From: JBOGWP01 sp050693875
Lineage (GTDB): Bacteria; Actinomycetota; CADDZG01; JAHWKV01; JBOGWP01
NCBI GenBank assembly: GCA_050693875.1
Contig: JBOGWP010000091.1
Location: 1 to 45,489, forward strand
DNA: 45,489 nucleotides
Direction of reading: 5' to 3'
The notes under the pieces are model-generated. The model did no database searches. It saw only the letters and a list, made by a program, of their open reading frames with translations, and was not told the origin of the DNA. The position numbers were made by a program, and so were the translations under genes. Position 1 is the first letter of the stretch, and each line of letters starts with the position of its first letter. Positions 8,580 through 17,882 of this stretch are shown here, piece by piece.

Positions 8580-9625
8580 CCTGCCGCCGCCCCCTCGAGC
8601 CGGACGGGCTCGGTCCTCGTGCCCGTCTCCCGCTCGAAGAACCGCAGGTCACTGCGGGCCAGCGCGAAAGGGTGGCTCGCGCCGGCCGGGGGCACGATCG
8701 GCACCGTCCAAGGAAGCAGGGCGATCGCCCGCGTCTCGGCGCCGAGGCCCTCCAGGGTCCCGACGAGCAGGCGCTCGGATCCCAGGTACTCCACCCGGCT
8801 CAGGCGGAACGCGACGCGGACGTGGCCGCCCGTCGAGACGACCTCGAGGGGGAGCAGCGCCTCGGGGCGGAAGCCGACGATGACGTCGTCGCGGGTCACG
8901 AGGTTCATCGGCGGCGAGCCGACGAAGGTGGCGACGAACGTGTCGGCCGGATCGTTGTAGACCTCCTGGGGCGAACCGATCTGGCGGACCCTGCCTCGAT
9001 CCATGACGGCGATCCGGTCTCCCATCGCCATCGCCTCGACCTGGTCGTGGGTGACGTAGACCGTGGTCACCCCCACGCGCTGCTGGAACTCCTTCAGGTC
9101 GTCGCGGGCGGCCGCCCGCAGCTTGGCGTCGAGATTCGACAGGGGCTCGTCGAGGAGGAAGACGCTGGGCTCGCGCACGAGTGCCCTTGCCAGCGCGACC
9201 CGCTGGCGCTCGCCTCCCGACAGCTGGCGGGGTCTTCGGTCGAGGAGGTGGCCGATGCCCAGAAGGCTCGCCGCCCACTCCGCCTTCTTGCGGCGCTCCC
9301 CGCTCTCCAACCCCTGGGCTTTGAGGGGGAAGACGATGTTGCCCAGGACGCTCTTGTGTGGGTAGAGGGCATAGCTCTGGAAAACCATCGCGATCTTCCT
9401 CGCCCGGGGCGGCAAACCCGACATCGGAAGCCCGCCGATCATGATCTCGCCCGAGGTCGGCTGCTCGAGCCCGGCGATCAGCCGCAGAAGCGTGGTCTTC
9501 CCGCAGCCCGACGGGCCGAGCAGGACCAGGTACTCCCCCTCGTGCGTGGCGAGGTCGAGGTCGTCGACCGCGAGGACGTCTCCCTCGAAGCGCTTCGTGA
9601 GCGCCCGGGCCTCGACGATGGCCAT
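8576..9625 (-). CDS. Sugar ABC transporter ATP-binding protein (MalK/UgpC type)
   Basis: A 349-residue ATPase with Walker A GPSGCGKTT, Q-loop FQSYALYPH, signature LSGGERQRV, Walker B VFLLDEPLSNLD and switch His in YVTHDQ. The C-terminal ~110 residues (VGFRPEALLPLEV onward) form a TOBE/OB regulatory domain typical of CUT1 ATPases, somewhat shorter than in MalK. It energises uptake through the two downstream permeases. It starts with ATG at 9625, 7 bp after the stop of the binding-protein gene. Confidence 0.93.
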   Translation of the reverse strand: MAIVEARALTKRFEGDVLAVDDLDLATHEGEYLVLLGPSGCGKTTLLRLIAGLEQPTSGEIMIGGLPMSGLPPRARKIAMVFQSYALYPHKSVLGNIVFPLKAQGLESGERRKKAEWAASLLGIGHLLDRRPRQLSGGERQRVALARALVREPSVFLLDEPLSNLDAKLRAAARDDLKEFQQRVGVTTVYVTHDQVEAMAMGDRIAVMDRGRVRQIGSPQEVYNDPADTFVATFVGSPPMNLVTRDDVIVGFRPEALLPLEVVSTGGHVRVAFRLSRVEYLGSERLLVGTLEGLGAETRAIALLPWTVPIVPPAGASHPFALARSDLRFFERETGTRTEPVRLEGAAAG

Positions 9626-9632
9626 GAGGGGG

Positions 9633-11024
9633 CTAGGCTCGTCCTCCGACCAGCTTGCGGTCTCGCCAGTTCTTGAAGACGGCCTTGATCTTGGCGTCGG
9701 CCTCGGCGACCGCGTCCTTGGCGGAGAGATCGCCCTTCGCAGCCTTGGCCATCATCTGCGGGAGCACGAAGGTCCCGAACACCTCACCCTCCGCCGCGTT
9801 GGCAGGCCCGGGGTAGCCGACGTTCACGGTCCACTTCTCCGCCTCCTTCAGCAGGGCGAGCTTGTCGCCAGGCTTCGACCCGTACGGGTCGCCGCCCAGC
9901 CACATGTCGAGCTTTGGGACCGTCGAGGGGAACGACGGGAACGTGTACAGCTCCGTGTTGTCGGTGGCCTCGGTGTAGTTGGCGACGAGGTGGAGGATGA
10001 ACTCCCGGGCGGCGTCGGGGTTCTTGGCGTACTCCGGCACGACGTAGACCGGCACGGCATGCTGGGCCGCCAACGCCTTGCCGCCGGGGCCTTTGAGCGG
10101 TGACGTGAAGAAGACGTCGTCGGCGACGTCGGGCCGCGACTTCTGGGCGCTGCGATAGGCGGAGATGGAGTTCAGGATGTACGAGAGCCTGCCGGCCACG
10201 AGCCCCTGGTTGTTCGACGCGGCGTTCCACCCGAAGACCTCGTCGGTCATCGTCTGCTTGAAGAGCTTCACCATGTACTCGACCGCCGCCACCGTCTGGT
10301 CCGAGTTGAAGACCACGTTCTCCTTGTCGTCCTGGATCGAGCCGCCGTACGACCAGATCAGCGCCCGGGCCGCCATGTTGGAGTCGATCTCGTTCGACAT
10401 CCCGATCCCCATCTGGATGCCCTGCTCGGTCTTGACCTTCGTCCCCCCGTCGAGGAGCTCCTGGTACGTGGAGGGCCCGTTCGGCAGCCCCGCCTTCTCC
10501 CACAAGCTCTTGCGATAGTCGCCGGGGTCGGGCGCCCACCCGTGACAGAACCCGTAGAACCTGTCGGTGGTGGGGTTGTAGCTGCTCCTCGTGCAGGAGG
10601 CGATCTGCTTGCCGTGGCGCTTCTGCGCCTCCTTGTTGACGTCGGAGAGGTCGAGGACGCTGGGCTCGAAGGCTGCGGGCGGGAAGATCAACTCGACGAG
10701 GTCGTGCCCCTCGTTGGCCTGGATCTCCGCGGTCAGCCGACCTGCGATCTCCGCCTGGTCGATGTGGTCGACGGTGACGTTCACGCCGACCTGCTGTCCC
10801 CATGTGCGGGCAAAGGCGTCGAACCACATGTCGTGGCGGGGGACGAAATGGCTCCACTGCAAGATGCGGAGGTCGCCGGAGAGCTTCACCGTGGGGGTTG
10901 CCACCGGAGCGGTCGGCGTCGCCGAGGGCCCTTGAGTGATCCGCTGGCACCCCACCGCGGCGACCGCCGTCGCCATGCCCGCCATCCGGAGGAAGTCGCG
11001 CCGAGAGTACTGCCGGTCTGCCAT
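9633..11024 (-). CDS. Extracellular solute-binding lipoprotein of the sugar importer, Tat-exported
   Basis: A 463-residue family 1 binding protein. The N terminus MADRQYSRRDFLRMAG carries a twin-arginine motif (SRRDFLR), and the hydrophobic stretch ends in AAVGC, a lipobox. It is therefore probably exported folded and lipid-anchored. A Thr/Pro-rich linker (SATPTAPVATPTVK) precedes the binding domain, which begins LRILQWSHFVPRHD. It is the first gene of the importer operon. The ATG at 11024 is preceded by GAGGAGGG with suitable spacing. It would deliver the substrate to the MalF/G-type pore. Tryptophan-rich stretches (ALIWSYGG, FGWNAAS) suit a sugar ligand. Confidence 0.9.
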   Translation of the reverse strand: MADRQYSRRDFLRMAGMATAVAAVGCQRITQGPSATPTAPVATPTVKLSGDLRILQWSHFVPRHDMWFDAFARTWGQQVGVNVTVDHIDQAEIAGRLTAEIQANEGHDLVELIFPPAAFEPSVLDLSDVNKEAQKRHGKQIASCTRSSYNPTTDRFYGFCHGWAPDPGDYRKSLWEKAGLPNGPSTYQELLDGGTKVKTEQGIQMGIGMSNEIDSNMAARALIWSYGGSIQDDKENVVFNSDQTVAAVEYMVKLFKQTMTDEVFGWNAASNNQGLVAGRLSYILNSISAYRSAQKSRPDVADDVFFTSPLKGPGGKALAAQHAVPVYVVPEYAKNPDAAREFILHLVANYTEATDNTELYTFPSFPSTVPKLDMWLGGDPYGSKPGDKLALLKEAEKWTVNVGYPGPANAAEGEVFGTFVLPQMMAKAAKGDLSAKDAVAEADAKIKAVFKNWRDRKLVGGRA

Positions 11025-11111
11025 CTACATCACCCTCCTCGCCAGGCGATGCCTGATCCACGAACCGGTCGTGTCCCTGCGGAGGGATCGTACTCCTGTT
11101 CATCGGCGCAC

Positions 11112-11132
11112 GGGTTGCGCCTGCCGCAACCC
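11112..11132. terminator. GC-rich hairpin in the importer leader region
   Basis: A perfect 8-bp stem (GGGTTGCG pairs with CGCAACCC) with loop CCTGC. It lies between the broken gene at 11254-11892 and the importer operon, both on the minus strand. It could end the first transcript or act in the leader of the second. No T-run follows. The rest of 11025-11253 shows a second weak stem near 11160-11182 and nothing else. Confidence 0.35.
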
Positions 11133-11253
11133 CAAGCAGGAAAGAACATCCCCGGCTCCCTCGCTCAAAACGCCGCGAGCGAGGTGGGGATCATGGGCGG
11201 CAGCTGCGGCGGCGGGCCGGCGCTCGCCGGCCCCCTGACCTTCTGTCCCTGCG

Positions 11254-11892
11254 CTACCCGGCCCGGCGCAGCCGGACGGTCCGGCTCGCCTCGGCATAGG
11301 CGCACTCCACCCCTTCGCAGCCGAAGGCATAGACCGCGGCCTGCGCGGGGCCGCCGGAAAAGATCCCGTCGTAGGAGGTCCCCGTCATCGACCAGTTCGT
11401 CTGCCCGTCACATTCGACCTCTCCATAGAAGTCGGCATGGATGAGGTGTCTCCCGGCGGGCTGCTGCACCGACCCGTACACCTCAGTCACCATCGGCGTC
11501 GAGCAAGTCACGGTGCCATGCAGGGTCACCTCGCCATGGCGCCCGGACGTGCCGAACCGGCCGATGGCGATCGACAGCGCGGGCGGCGGAGGAGCGACGG
11601 CCACGGTGAGCTCGAGGCTTCCCCCGGCGTTCTCCCCGAAGGCGCCCGCAATGACGTAGTAGTTCGCCGCGGCAGTGCGCGTCGAACCTCACGAGGGACT
11701 GGAGGCCGGACGTGTCGTCGTTTGCAGCCAACGAAGCTGAGTGAGCCCGGCGACCCCGAGAACACCGAGGACGGTGTCGTGGTCTCTCCCGAAGGTGTTG
11801 ACCTCGAATCTTCCGCTCGCCGTCGGCGTGTACGCGTACCAGACGGTGTGCCCGCCCAGTGCGCCGCACAGGCCGACCTCGTCGCCTTCCAC
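11254..11892 (-). pseudogene. Frameshifted and 5'-truncated secreted beta-sandwich protein gene (PPC-like domain)
   Basis: Three frames joined by two single-base shifts make one protein. The first part contains VWYAYTPTASGRFEVNT and ends near LTQL. The second frame resumes as ANDDTSGLQSLVRFDA at about 11725. The third resumes as TAAANYYVIAGAFGENAGGS at about 11675 and runs to the TAG at 11254. The first two parts resemble bacterial pre-peptidase C-terminal-like beta-sandwich domains found in secreted proteins. The last ~115 residues form a second module with four cysteines. An in-frame stop lies just upstream of the GTG at 11892, so no signal peptide remains. It is either decayed or damaged by assembly indels. 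Confidence 0.6.
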
Positions 11893-11916
11893 GCCCGGCC
11901 GGTCGAGGTGCTATTG

Positions 11917-11934
11917 TGAGTGAATGCTCACTCA
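11917..11934. promoter_or_regulatory. TetR-type operator palindrome
   Basis: TGAGTGAATGCTCACTCA is a perfect 7-bp inverted repeat with a 4-bp centre, matching the style of TetR-family operators. It lies 31 bp before the start of the exporter ATPase gene, where it could block the promoter. No TetR gene lies beside it in this window, so the repressor would be encoded elsewhere. Confidence 0.65.
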
Positions 11935-11964
11935 TTAACAGGCCCGGGTGAGCAAGGAGGGACT

Positions 11965-12968
<1,004 letters not shown>

Positions 12969-12972
<4 letters not shown>

Positions 12973-13739
12973 TCAGCACCCTCAGCGCCGCCCGGACGAT
13001 CTACGTTCGCAACCTGAAGAAGATGGCGCGCACCCCGATCGTGATCTTCTTCAGCCTGTTCCAGCCGCTGCTCTTCCTCCTGCTGCTGGGTCAGTCGTTC
13101 AAGCGGCTGGCCGACCTGCCGGGCTTCCCCTACGCGAGCTACCTCGCGTTCTTCGCCCCCAGCGTCATCATGCTGACCGCCCTCAACTCGTCGCTGCAAT
13201 CGGGGATGGGGACGGTCGACGACATCGAGTCGGGCTTCCTCGACAAGCTCCTCACGGCACCGATCCGCCGGAGCGCGGTCCTTCTCGGAAAGATCATGTC
13301 GGACGGGACGCGGATCCTTCTGCAGGGAGCGATGGTGATCGGCGTGTCCTACGCGTTGGGGTTCCGCGTGGAGACGGGGCTCTCCGGGATCGTGCTGATG
13401 GTCGCCATCGCGGCCGGCTTCGGCGTCGCCTGGGCCGGGCTGTCGAACATCGTCGCCCTACGCAGCCGCAACAGCGAGGCCACGATGATGTTCGGGATCA
13501 TCCTCTCGTTCCCGATCCTGTTCCTGTCGAACGCGATGATGCCCGAGCAGCTCCTGCCCGACTGGCTGAAGACGGTCTCCGACTACAACCCGGCCTCCTA
13601 CATGATCACCGCGCTGCGCGCGCTGGCCAACTCGGGATTCGACTGGAGCGTCCTCGGGCAGGCCGCGGTCATCATCGCAGCGGTCGGACTCCTCACATTC
13701 GCCGGGGCAGTCCGGCTCTTCCGCAAGGTCGCCGTCTGA
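12969..13739 (+). CDS. ABC-2 type exporter permease (DrrB-like)
   Basis: A 256-residue membrane protein with about six transmembrane helices and the ABC-2 pattern (LFQPLLFLLLLGQSF, an extracellular segment, SGFLDKLLTAPI, and a late LSNAMMPEQLLPDWLKT loop). It overlaps the ATPase gene by 4 bp (ATGA), so the two subunits are translationally coupled. It forms the pore of the exporter. The substrate is unknown. Confidence 0.9.
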
Positions 13740-13805
13740 GGCTCGCCTCCGGGGCCCCCCCGTGGGACAATCAGGGGCAAGGGCCGAGGCGAGGCGGGCC
13801 ATGCC

Positions 13806-15767
13806 GTGAGCCAGATCATCGATGACACGCGCGACGCCGTCGAGGCGGGCCGGGTCGCCGCGAGCCGGCACCTGTGGAGCGAGGCGTTCGATCTGCTCGG
13901 CGGTGCGGATCGGGAGAGCAGCCTCTCGGGTCAGGATCTCGAGGCCCTGGCCGAGGCGGCCTGGTGGACGGCCCACCCCGACGACTCCATCGGCTATCGA
14001 GAGCGGGCCTTCGAGTCCCACATGTCGGGCCACGATCGCCGCTCCGCCGCGCGGGTCGCGCTGGGACTCGCACGGGAATACGTCGGCCGCGCCAGCGAAT
14101 CGCTGGCGAAGGCCTGGTTCAAGCGGGGCGAGCGCCTCCTCGAGGGAGAACCGGAGTCGGTCGAGCACGGATACCTCCGCTTCACCGAGGCGATGGCCTC
14201 GATGGACGATCCGGAGCGGGCCCGGGAGCTTGCCGGCGAGATGATCAGGCTCGGCGCCAAGTTTCAGGACGCCGACCTCCAGGCGTTCGGGGTGCAGGTC
14301 CAGGGCATGGTGCTCGTCAGGCAGGGGAAGGTTGCCGCCGGGCTCGCGCTTATCGACGAGGCGACGGTTGCGGCGGTGAGCGGGGAGCTGTCCCCGATGG
14401 CCACCGGGTTGATCTATTGCATGACCATCTCGATCTCGCGCGATCTCGCCGACTACCGCCGTGCCGGCGAGTGGACCGAGGCCGCGAAGCGGTGGTGCGA
14501 GCGCAAGTCGATCAACGGGTTTCCGGGGGTCTGCCGGGTGCATCGGGCCGAGATCATGGCGTTGCGAGGAGCCTGGACAGAAGCCGAGGAGGAAGCCCGG
14601 CGAGCGGCCGAGGAGCTGAGCCGGTTCAACTTCCAGTTCATCGCCGCCGACGGATTCTACGAGATCGGTGAGATCCGCCTGCGAATGGGCGACCTGGCTG
14701 CGGCGGAGGAGGCCTTCCAGCAGGCGCACGAGTCGGGGCGGATTCCCCAGCCCGGCCTGGCGCTCCTGCGATTCGCCGAGGGCAGCGTCGATGCGGCGGC
14801 GGCGGCGATCCGCCGGACCCTCGAGGAGGACCCGTGGGACCGGCTCGGGCGTGCCAGGCTGCTCCCGGCCCAGGTGGACATCGCGTTCGAGGCGGGGGAC
14901 GTCGCCACCGCCGCCGCGGCGTCCGAGGAATTGGAGTCGATCGCCACCGACTACGGGTCGCCGGCCCTCCAGGCCACCGCCGCGTGCGCCAGGGGCGCCG
15001 TGCTGCTGGCGCAGGGAGACGCCGCGGCCGCACGCCGTCAGCTCCGGCAGGCATGCAGGCTCTGGCAGGAGGTCGAGGTGCCCTACGAGGTGGCGCGCTG
15101 CCGAACCCGCCTCGCCGAAGCCTGCGTTGCCGATGGCGACCTCGAGACGGCCGTCCTCGAGCTCCAGTCGGCCCGGTCGACCTTCCAGCGGCTCGGTGCG
15201 GCGATCGACCTCCGGCGGGCGGCCCAGACGCTCGAGCGTCTGCAGCGCGGCCCGGCCGCTCCGATGGAGCGCGATACGAAGACCTTCATGTTCACCGACA
15301 TCGAGAAGTCGACCGCCCTGGTCGAGGCGCTCGGCGACGAGGCCTGGCAGGATCTGCTCCGGCTTCACGACCGCACGCTGCGAGCGCTCTTCTCCGAGCA
15401 CGGCGGCGAGGAGGTCAACTCCACCGGCGACGGCTTCTTCGTCGCCTTCGACGACGCCGACCGGGCGCTCGAGGCGGCGGCGGCGATCCAGCGCCGGCTG
15501 CTCGACCAGCGCCGGACCGGCGGGTTCCCGATCCGGGTCCGCATCGGCGTGCACAGCACCGAGGCCACCAAGCGCGGTGCCGACTACGGCGGCCGGGGCA
15601 TCCACGTGGCGGCACGGGTGGCGGCGCTCGCGGGCGGGGGAGAGATCGTCGCCAGCAACGAGACCGTCGGCGACGGCCGGTGGAGGGAACGAGCATCCGT
15701 CCCGCGCGAGGAACTGCTCAAGGGCATCCAGGAGCCGGTGCGGGTCGTCTCCATCGCCTGGAGCTAG
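13806..15767 (+). CDS. TPR-type protein with C-terminal class III adenylate/guanylate cyclase domain
   Basis: A 653-residue cytoplasmic protein. Residues ~1-480 are a long all-helical region of Ala/Glu/Arg-rich TPR-like pairs (e.g. AAEEAFQQAHESGRIPQPGL). From about residue 487 the cyclase homology domain follows: FMFTDIEKST contains the first metal-binding Asp, NSTGDGFFVAF the second, and RVRIGVHSTEA and GRGIHVAARVAAL complete the domain. The order is unusual because many actinobacterial proteins put the cyclase before the ATPase/TPR part. There is no STAND NTPase and no transmembrane segment. It would make a cyclic nucleotide in response to a signal bound by the TPR part. It starts with GTG at 13806. 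Confidence 0.85.
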   Translation: MSQIIDDTRDAVEAGRVAASRHLWSEAFDLLGGADRESSLSGQDLEALAEAAWWTAHPDDSIGYRERAFESHMSGHDRRSAARVALGLAREYVGRASESLAKAWFKRGERLLEGEPESVEHGYLRFTEAMASMDDPERARELAGEMIRLGAKFQDADLQAFGVQVQGMVLVRQGKVAAGLALIDEATVAAVSGELSPMATGLIYCMTISISRDLADYRRAGEWTEAAKRWCERKSINGFPGVCRVHRAEIMALRGAWTEAEEEARRAAEELSRFNFQFIAADGFYEIGEIRLRMGDLAAAEEAFQQAHESGRIPQPGLALLRFAEGSVDAAAAAIRRTLEEDPWDRLGRARLLPAQVDIAFEAGDVATAAAASEELESIATDYGSPALQATAACARGAVLLAQGDAAAARRQLRQACRLWQEVEVPYEVARCRTRLAEACVADGDLETAVLELQSARSTFQRLGAAIDLRRAAQTLERLQRGPAAPMERDTKTFMFTDIEKSTALVEALGDEAWQDLLRLHDRTLRALFSEHGGEEVNSTGDGFFVAFDDADRALEAAAAIQRRLLDQRRTGGFPIRVRIGVHSTEATKRGADYGGRGIHVAARVAALAGGGEIVASNETVGDGRWRERASVPREELLKGIQEPVRVVSIAWS

Positions 15768-15780
15768 ACCGGGGGCGAGT

Positions 15781-16061
15781 CTAGCGGGTCGCTTCGCTCC
15801 CCGGTACGGGCTGGAAAGGCATGGGGCCGCCTCCGGCGGCGTTGTTCAATGCCGGCAGGGCCTCGCTTCGCTCGGTGCCTGCCGGGCCTCGCTCGGCGAG
15901 CCGAGCCTCCGGCGGCGTTGTTCAATGCCGGCAGGGCCTCGCTTCGCTCGGTGCCTGCCGGGCCCCGCTTGCGGTGCGCCCCCGGTGAGGTCTCGTCCCC
16001 AAACTTGACTCATTCGCACGAACTTCGGCACCTCAAGACTGGGCACCTCAGGCTGGGCTAG
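15781..16061 (+). repeat. CTAG-bounded dispersed repeat, copy 1
   Basis: A 281-bp element beginning CTAGCGGGTCGCTTCGCT and ending GGCTGGGCTAG. It matches the reverse complement of 30346-30622 along most of its length. It contains a 76-bp tandem duplication (units starting at 15841 and 15917) whose core can fold into a long hairpin (GCCGGCAGGGC... pairs with ...GCCTGCCGGGC). Near the right end are two degenerate 15-bp units of the GGCACCTCAAGCTGG type. The right edge supplies the stop codon of the neighbouring minus-strand gene. No coding sequence is apparent inside. Confidence 0.85.
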
Positions 16062-16420
16062 GGGGTCCGGAGCCGCCGCTCGAAGAACTCCTCGGGGGTC
16101 ATCACCGCGTCGAGGTCGGATCCCTCCTCGAGCAGCACCCGCGTCACCATGGGGTGGCGGAGCAGAAGCTCCTCGATGGTCGCTCGCTCAGCCTGAACGC
16201 GCTCCGGAGGGCCGTCGACGTAGAAGTTGGTGAGGTTCCAGCCGACGCGGATCCAGCCGCGGGCTCGTGCCTCAGGCCTCGAACAGATGCCGAAGTTCTT
16301 CTCGAGCCACGTGCAATGCCCCGGCACGCCCCGATCGACGGCATCGTAGACCTCGCCCGCAGGAGAGATCCACCAGGTCTCGTAGAACTGAGCGACCGGG
16401 TTGGCATCCATCGTTCCCAT
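16058..16420 (-). CDS. Hypothetical protein with a WISPxGEV...GWIRV pattern
   Basis: A 120-residue protein; the ATG at 16420 is chosen over longer frames because conservation-like sequence starts there. Residues ~14-60 (WWISPAGEVYDA, then GHCTWLEKNFGI, then ARGWIRVGW) follow the W-S-P-x-G ... H ... GWIRV layout seen in small proteins of unknown function found in phages and bacteria. The second half is helical and acidic (ERATIEELLLRHP, SDLDAVMTPEEFFERRL). Its stop codon lies within the end of the dispersed repeat, so the natural C terminus may have been replaced when the repeat arrived. The function is unknown. Confidence 0.6.
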   Translation of the reverse strand: MGTMDANPVAQFYETWWISPAGEVYDAVDRGVPGHCTWLEKNFGICSRPEARARGWIRVGWNLTNFYVDGPPERVQAERATIEELLLRHPMVTRVLLEEGSDLDAVMTPEEFFERRLRTP

Positions 16421-16468
16421 TTTCGCCCCGCGTCCTCCGCCCGTCCATGCAAATCTCCGTTTGCTCTG

Positions 16469-16496
16469 TTGCGTCGCCGTGGCAAGCGAGTAGAGT
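16469..16496 (+). promoter_or_regulatory. Possible sigma-70-type promoter for a leaderless gene
   Basis: TTGCGT (16469-16474) and TAGAGT (16491-16496) are separated by 16 bp. The ATG of the next gene is 7 bp after the -10 box, so transcription would start at or next to the start codon. It lies in the 83-bp divergent gap. Confidence 0.4.
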
Positions 16497-16503
16497 TGGA
16501 CAC

Positions 16504-16728
16504 ATGCGAACCGGAGAGACGTGCGACGTCTGCGGCGGGGAGATCTCTGGAGATGCCATTCGGGCCGAGCTGTCGATCGAGGAGATGATGTGCCCGACCC
16601 CGATGAGCTTCCACCCGGCCTGCTACGAGCAGGCCTCGGTGCTCTGGCAGCCCGACACCGAGTCGATCTGCGTGGTCGACCCGGACTACCCCGAGACGCA
16701 GACCTGGACGCCACGCGTCACGAGCTAG
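16504..16728 (+). CDS. Hypothetical small zinc-finger-like protein
   Basis: A 74-residue protein starting MRTGETCDVCGGEISG. The Cys-x-x-Cys pair at residues 7/10 and the later FHPACYEQ could supply four metal ligands (C, C, H, C), giving a treble-clef or LIM-like knuckle. A further Cys lies at MMCPTP. The acidic C-terminal half (DTESICVVDPDYPETQ) is probably flexible. There is no Shine-Dalgarno; the nearby -10 box suggests a leaderless mRNA. The function is unknown. Confidence 0.55.
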   Translation: MRTGETCDVCGGEISGDAIRAELSIEEMMCPTPMSFHPACYEQASVLWQPDTESICVVDPDYPETQTWTPRVTS

Positions 16729-16764
16729 GCCCGGCGTAGCCCCAGTCGCGTCGGCAAAGGCGGC

Positions 16765-16781
16765 GCCGGCTCATAGCCGGC
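16765..16781. terminator. Bidirectional terminator-like hairpin
   Basis: A perfect 7-bp stem GCCGGCT/AGCCGGC with a 3-nt loop, followed by the T-rich TCGTTCGTTGCTT. It lies between the converging genes ending at 16728 and 16935. The rest of this 206-bp gap shows nothing recognisable. Confidence 0.5.
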
Positions 16782-16934
16782 TCGTTCGTTGCTTACGTGC
16801 CGGGTGACGTACTCAGTCCACATATGGGCTGGCCGCTCCCCTTCTGGCGTCGCCGAACAAGCCTTCCCATCCGTCGGGTGCGGCCGCTCGCCTGGGAGGC
16901 GGTTGTCCCCACCCTTGAGTCCGGCGGCCCGGGA

Positions 16935-17714
16935 CTACTGCGGAAGCAGGCGCCGGATCGAGTCGATCCACGAGGTGGCCGGCCCTGCAGGGTCGACGGC
17001 GACGTCGGCCCCGGGTGGGGGGTCCAACCCCTCGGCGACGGCAACGACCGGCAGAAACCGGCCGCAGGCGGCCGCCCGCAGCTCCATCACGAAATCGCGA
17101 CCCGTCTGCGCGGTTGCATCGACGACGACCAGGGTGGGGCTGACGGTGCTGCATGCCTCGGGCTGGATCTCGCCGAACTGGCGCGCCTCGAAGCGGCACT
17201 GGGTGAGCCCGACCTGGAGCTGCTGGAGGTTCGGGCGCTCGATGCCCACGGTCAAGATGACCGTCGGCGGGAGCCCGGCGATGCGACGCGCCCCCTCGAG
17301 CTCGGCACTGAAATCGATCTGGCCTGTGTCGGCAGCGGTGAAGTCGCGGAAGACGCTCTCCTCCCCCGCCTTGTCGGTAAGGGCCTGTTCCCCCGACTCC
17401 TTGTCGGGAGCCCACAGCGTCCACGAGAGCCCCACCACGGACAGGAGGGTGTACGTGATCGGCTGCATCAACGGGTAATCCTCCCCAACCTGCTGCAGCC
17501 CCTGCGCTTTCAGCACCCCCGCCATGTCCTCGAGAACGGAGGTCTCCGAGGGAGGCTCCTCGTTGCGAAGCATGAAGGCGTCATGGGAGAGGCGTACGGC
17601 GGTCTGCCACCAGCCGCTGAGAAGAAGGGCGTCCCCCTCGATGTGGAGCGTCGGGCCGAATGCCTGCCGGGCACCCGCCTCAACGAACGCTTGGATCACA
17701 TCGCGGTCGTCCAC
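16935..17714 (-). CDS. Hypothetical protein with a receiver-like C-terminal part
   Basis: A 259-residue protein of unrecognised family. The N-terminal ~70 residues read like a small alpha/beta domain with FGPTLHIEGDALLLSGWW and AVRLSHDAFMLR. The middle contains a hydrophobic stretch (ITYTLLSVVGLSWTLWA). From ~residue 145 a pattern of strands (TVILTVG, TLVVVDAT, RFLPVVAVAE) alternates with helices, ending in WIDSIRRLLPQ. This recalls a degenerate response-regulator receiver fold; VVDAT holds the Asp, but the flanking acidic pair is not clear. It diverges from the first CooC-type ATPase gene across 168 bp, so the two could share control. Confidence 0.5.
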   Translation of the reverse strand: MDDRDVIQAFVEAGARQAFGPTLHIEGDALLLSGWWQTAVRLSHDAFMLRNEEPPSETSVLEDMAGVLKAQGLQQVGEDYPLMQPITYTLLSVVGLSWTLWAPDKESGEQALTDKAGEESVFRDFTAADTGQIDFSAELEGARRIAGLPPTVILTVGIERPNLQQLQVGLTQCRFEARQFGEIQPEACSTVSPTLVVVDATAQTGRDFVMELRAAACGRFLPVVAVAEGLDPPPGADVAVDPAGPATSWIDSIRRLLPQ

Positions 17715-17741
17715 GTCGTTAACAGTAATGCAGATCTCAAG

Positions 17742-17773
17742 TTACGGGTAGCCCACGAGGGGAGCTACGGTAA
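17742..17773. promoter_or_regulatory. Imperfect inverted repeat upstream of the selenoprotein ATPase gene
   Basis: TTAC-GG-GTAGC (17742-17752) is mirrored by GCTAC-G-GTAA (17764-17773) around an 11-bp centre. It sits in the divergent gap 17715-17882 and could be an operator for either gene. It does not match the NikR consensus. A clear -35/-10 pair is not visible. Confidence 0.3.
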
Positions 17774-17882
17774 GCTGGTCGGCAGACGTGGCTCGGGCCC
17801 ATAGGGGGTCCATCGGGGGGCTCATTCGAGGGCCGGCCGGCCGGCAGGGGCTCGACAGAGGGCCAGGAGGAGGGGAGGCGAG

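Noticed and set aside
13458..15605. Long minus-strand frame opposite the TPR/cyclase gene
   Set aside because: Low-complexity translated sequence caused by GC-rich third positions; the plus strand carries the cyclase motifs.
15841..15962. CRISPR-like array
   Set aside because: Only two units of 76 bp with no spacer-like unique segments and no cas genes; they are internal duplications of the dispersed repeat.
17742..17773. NikR operator
   Set aside because: The half-sites do not match GTATGA-N16-TCATAC, so only an unspecified inverted repeat is claimed.
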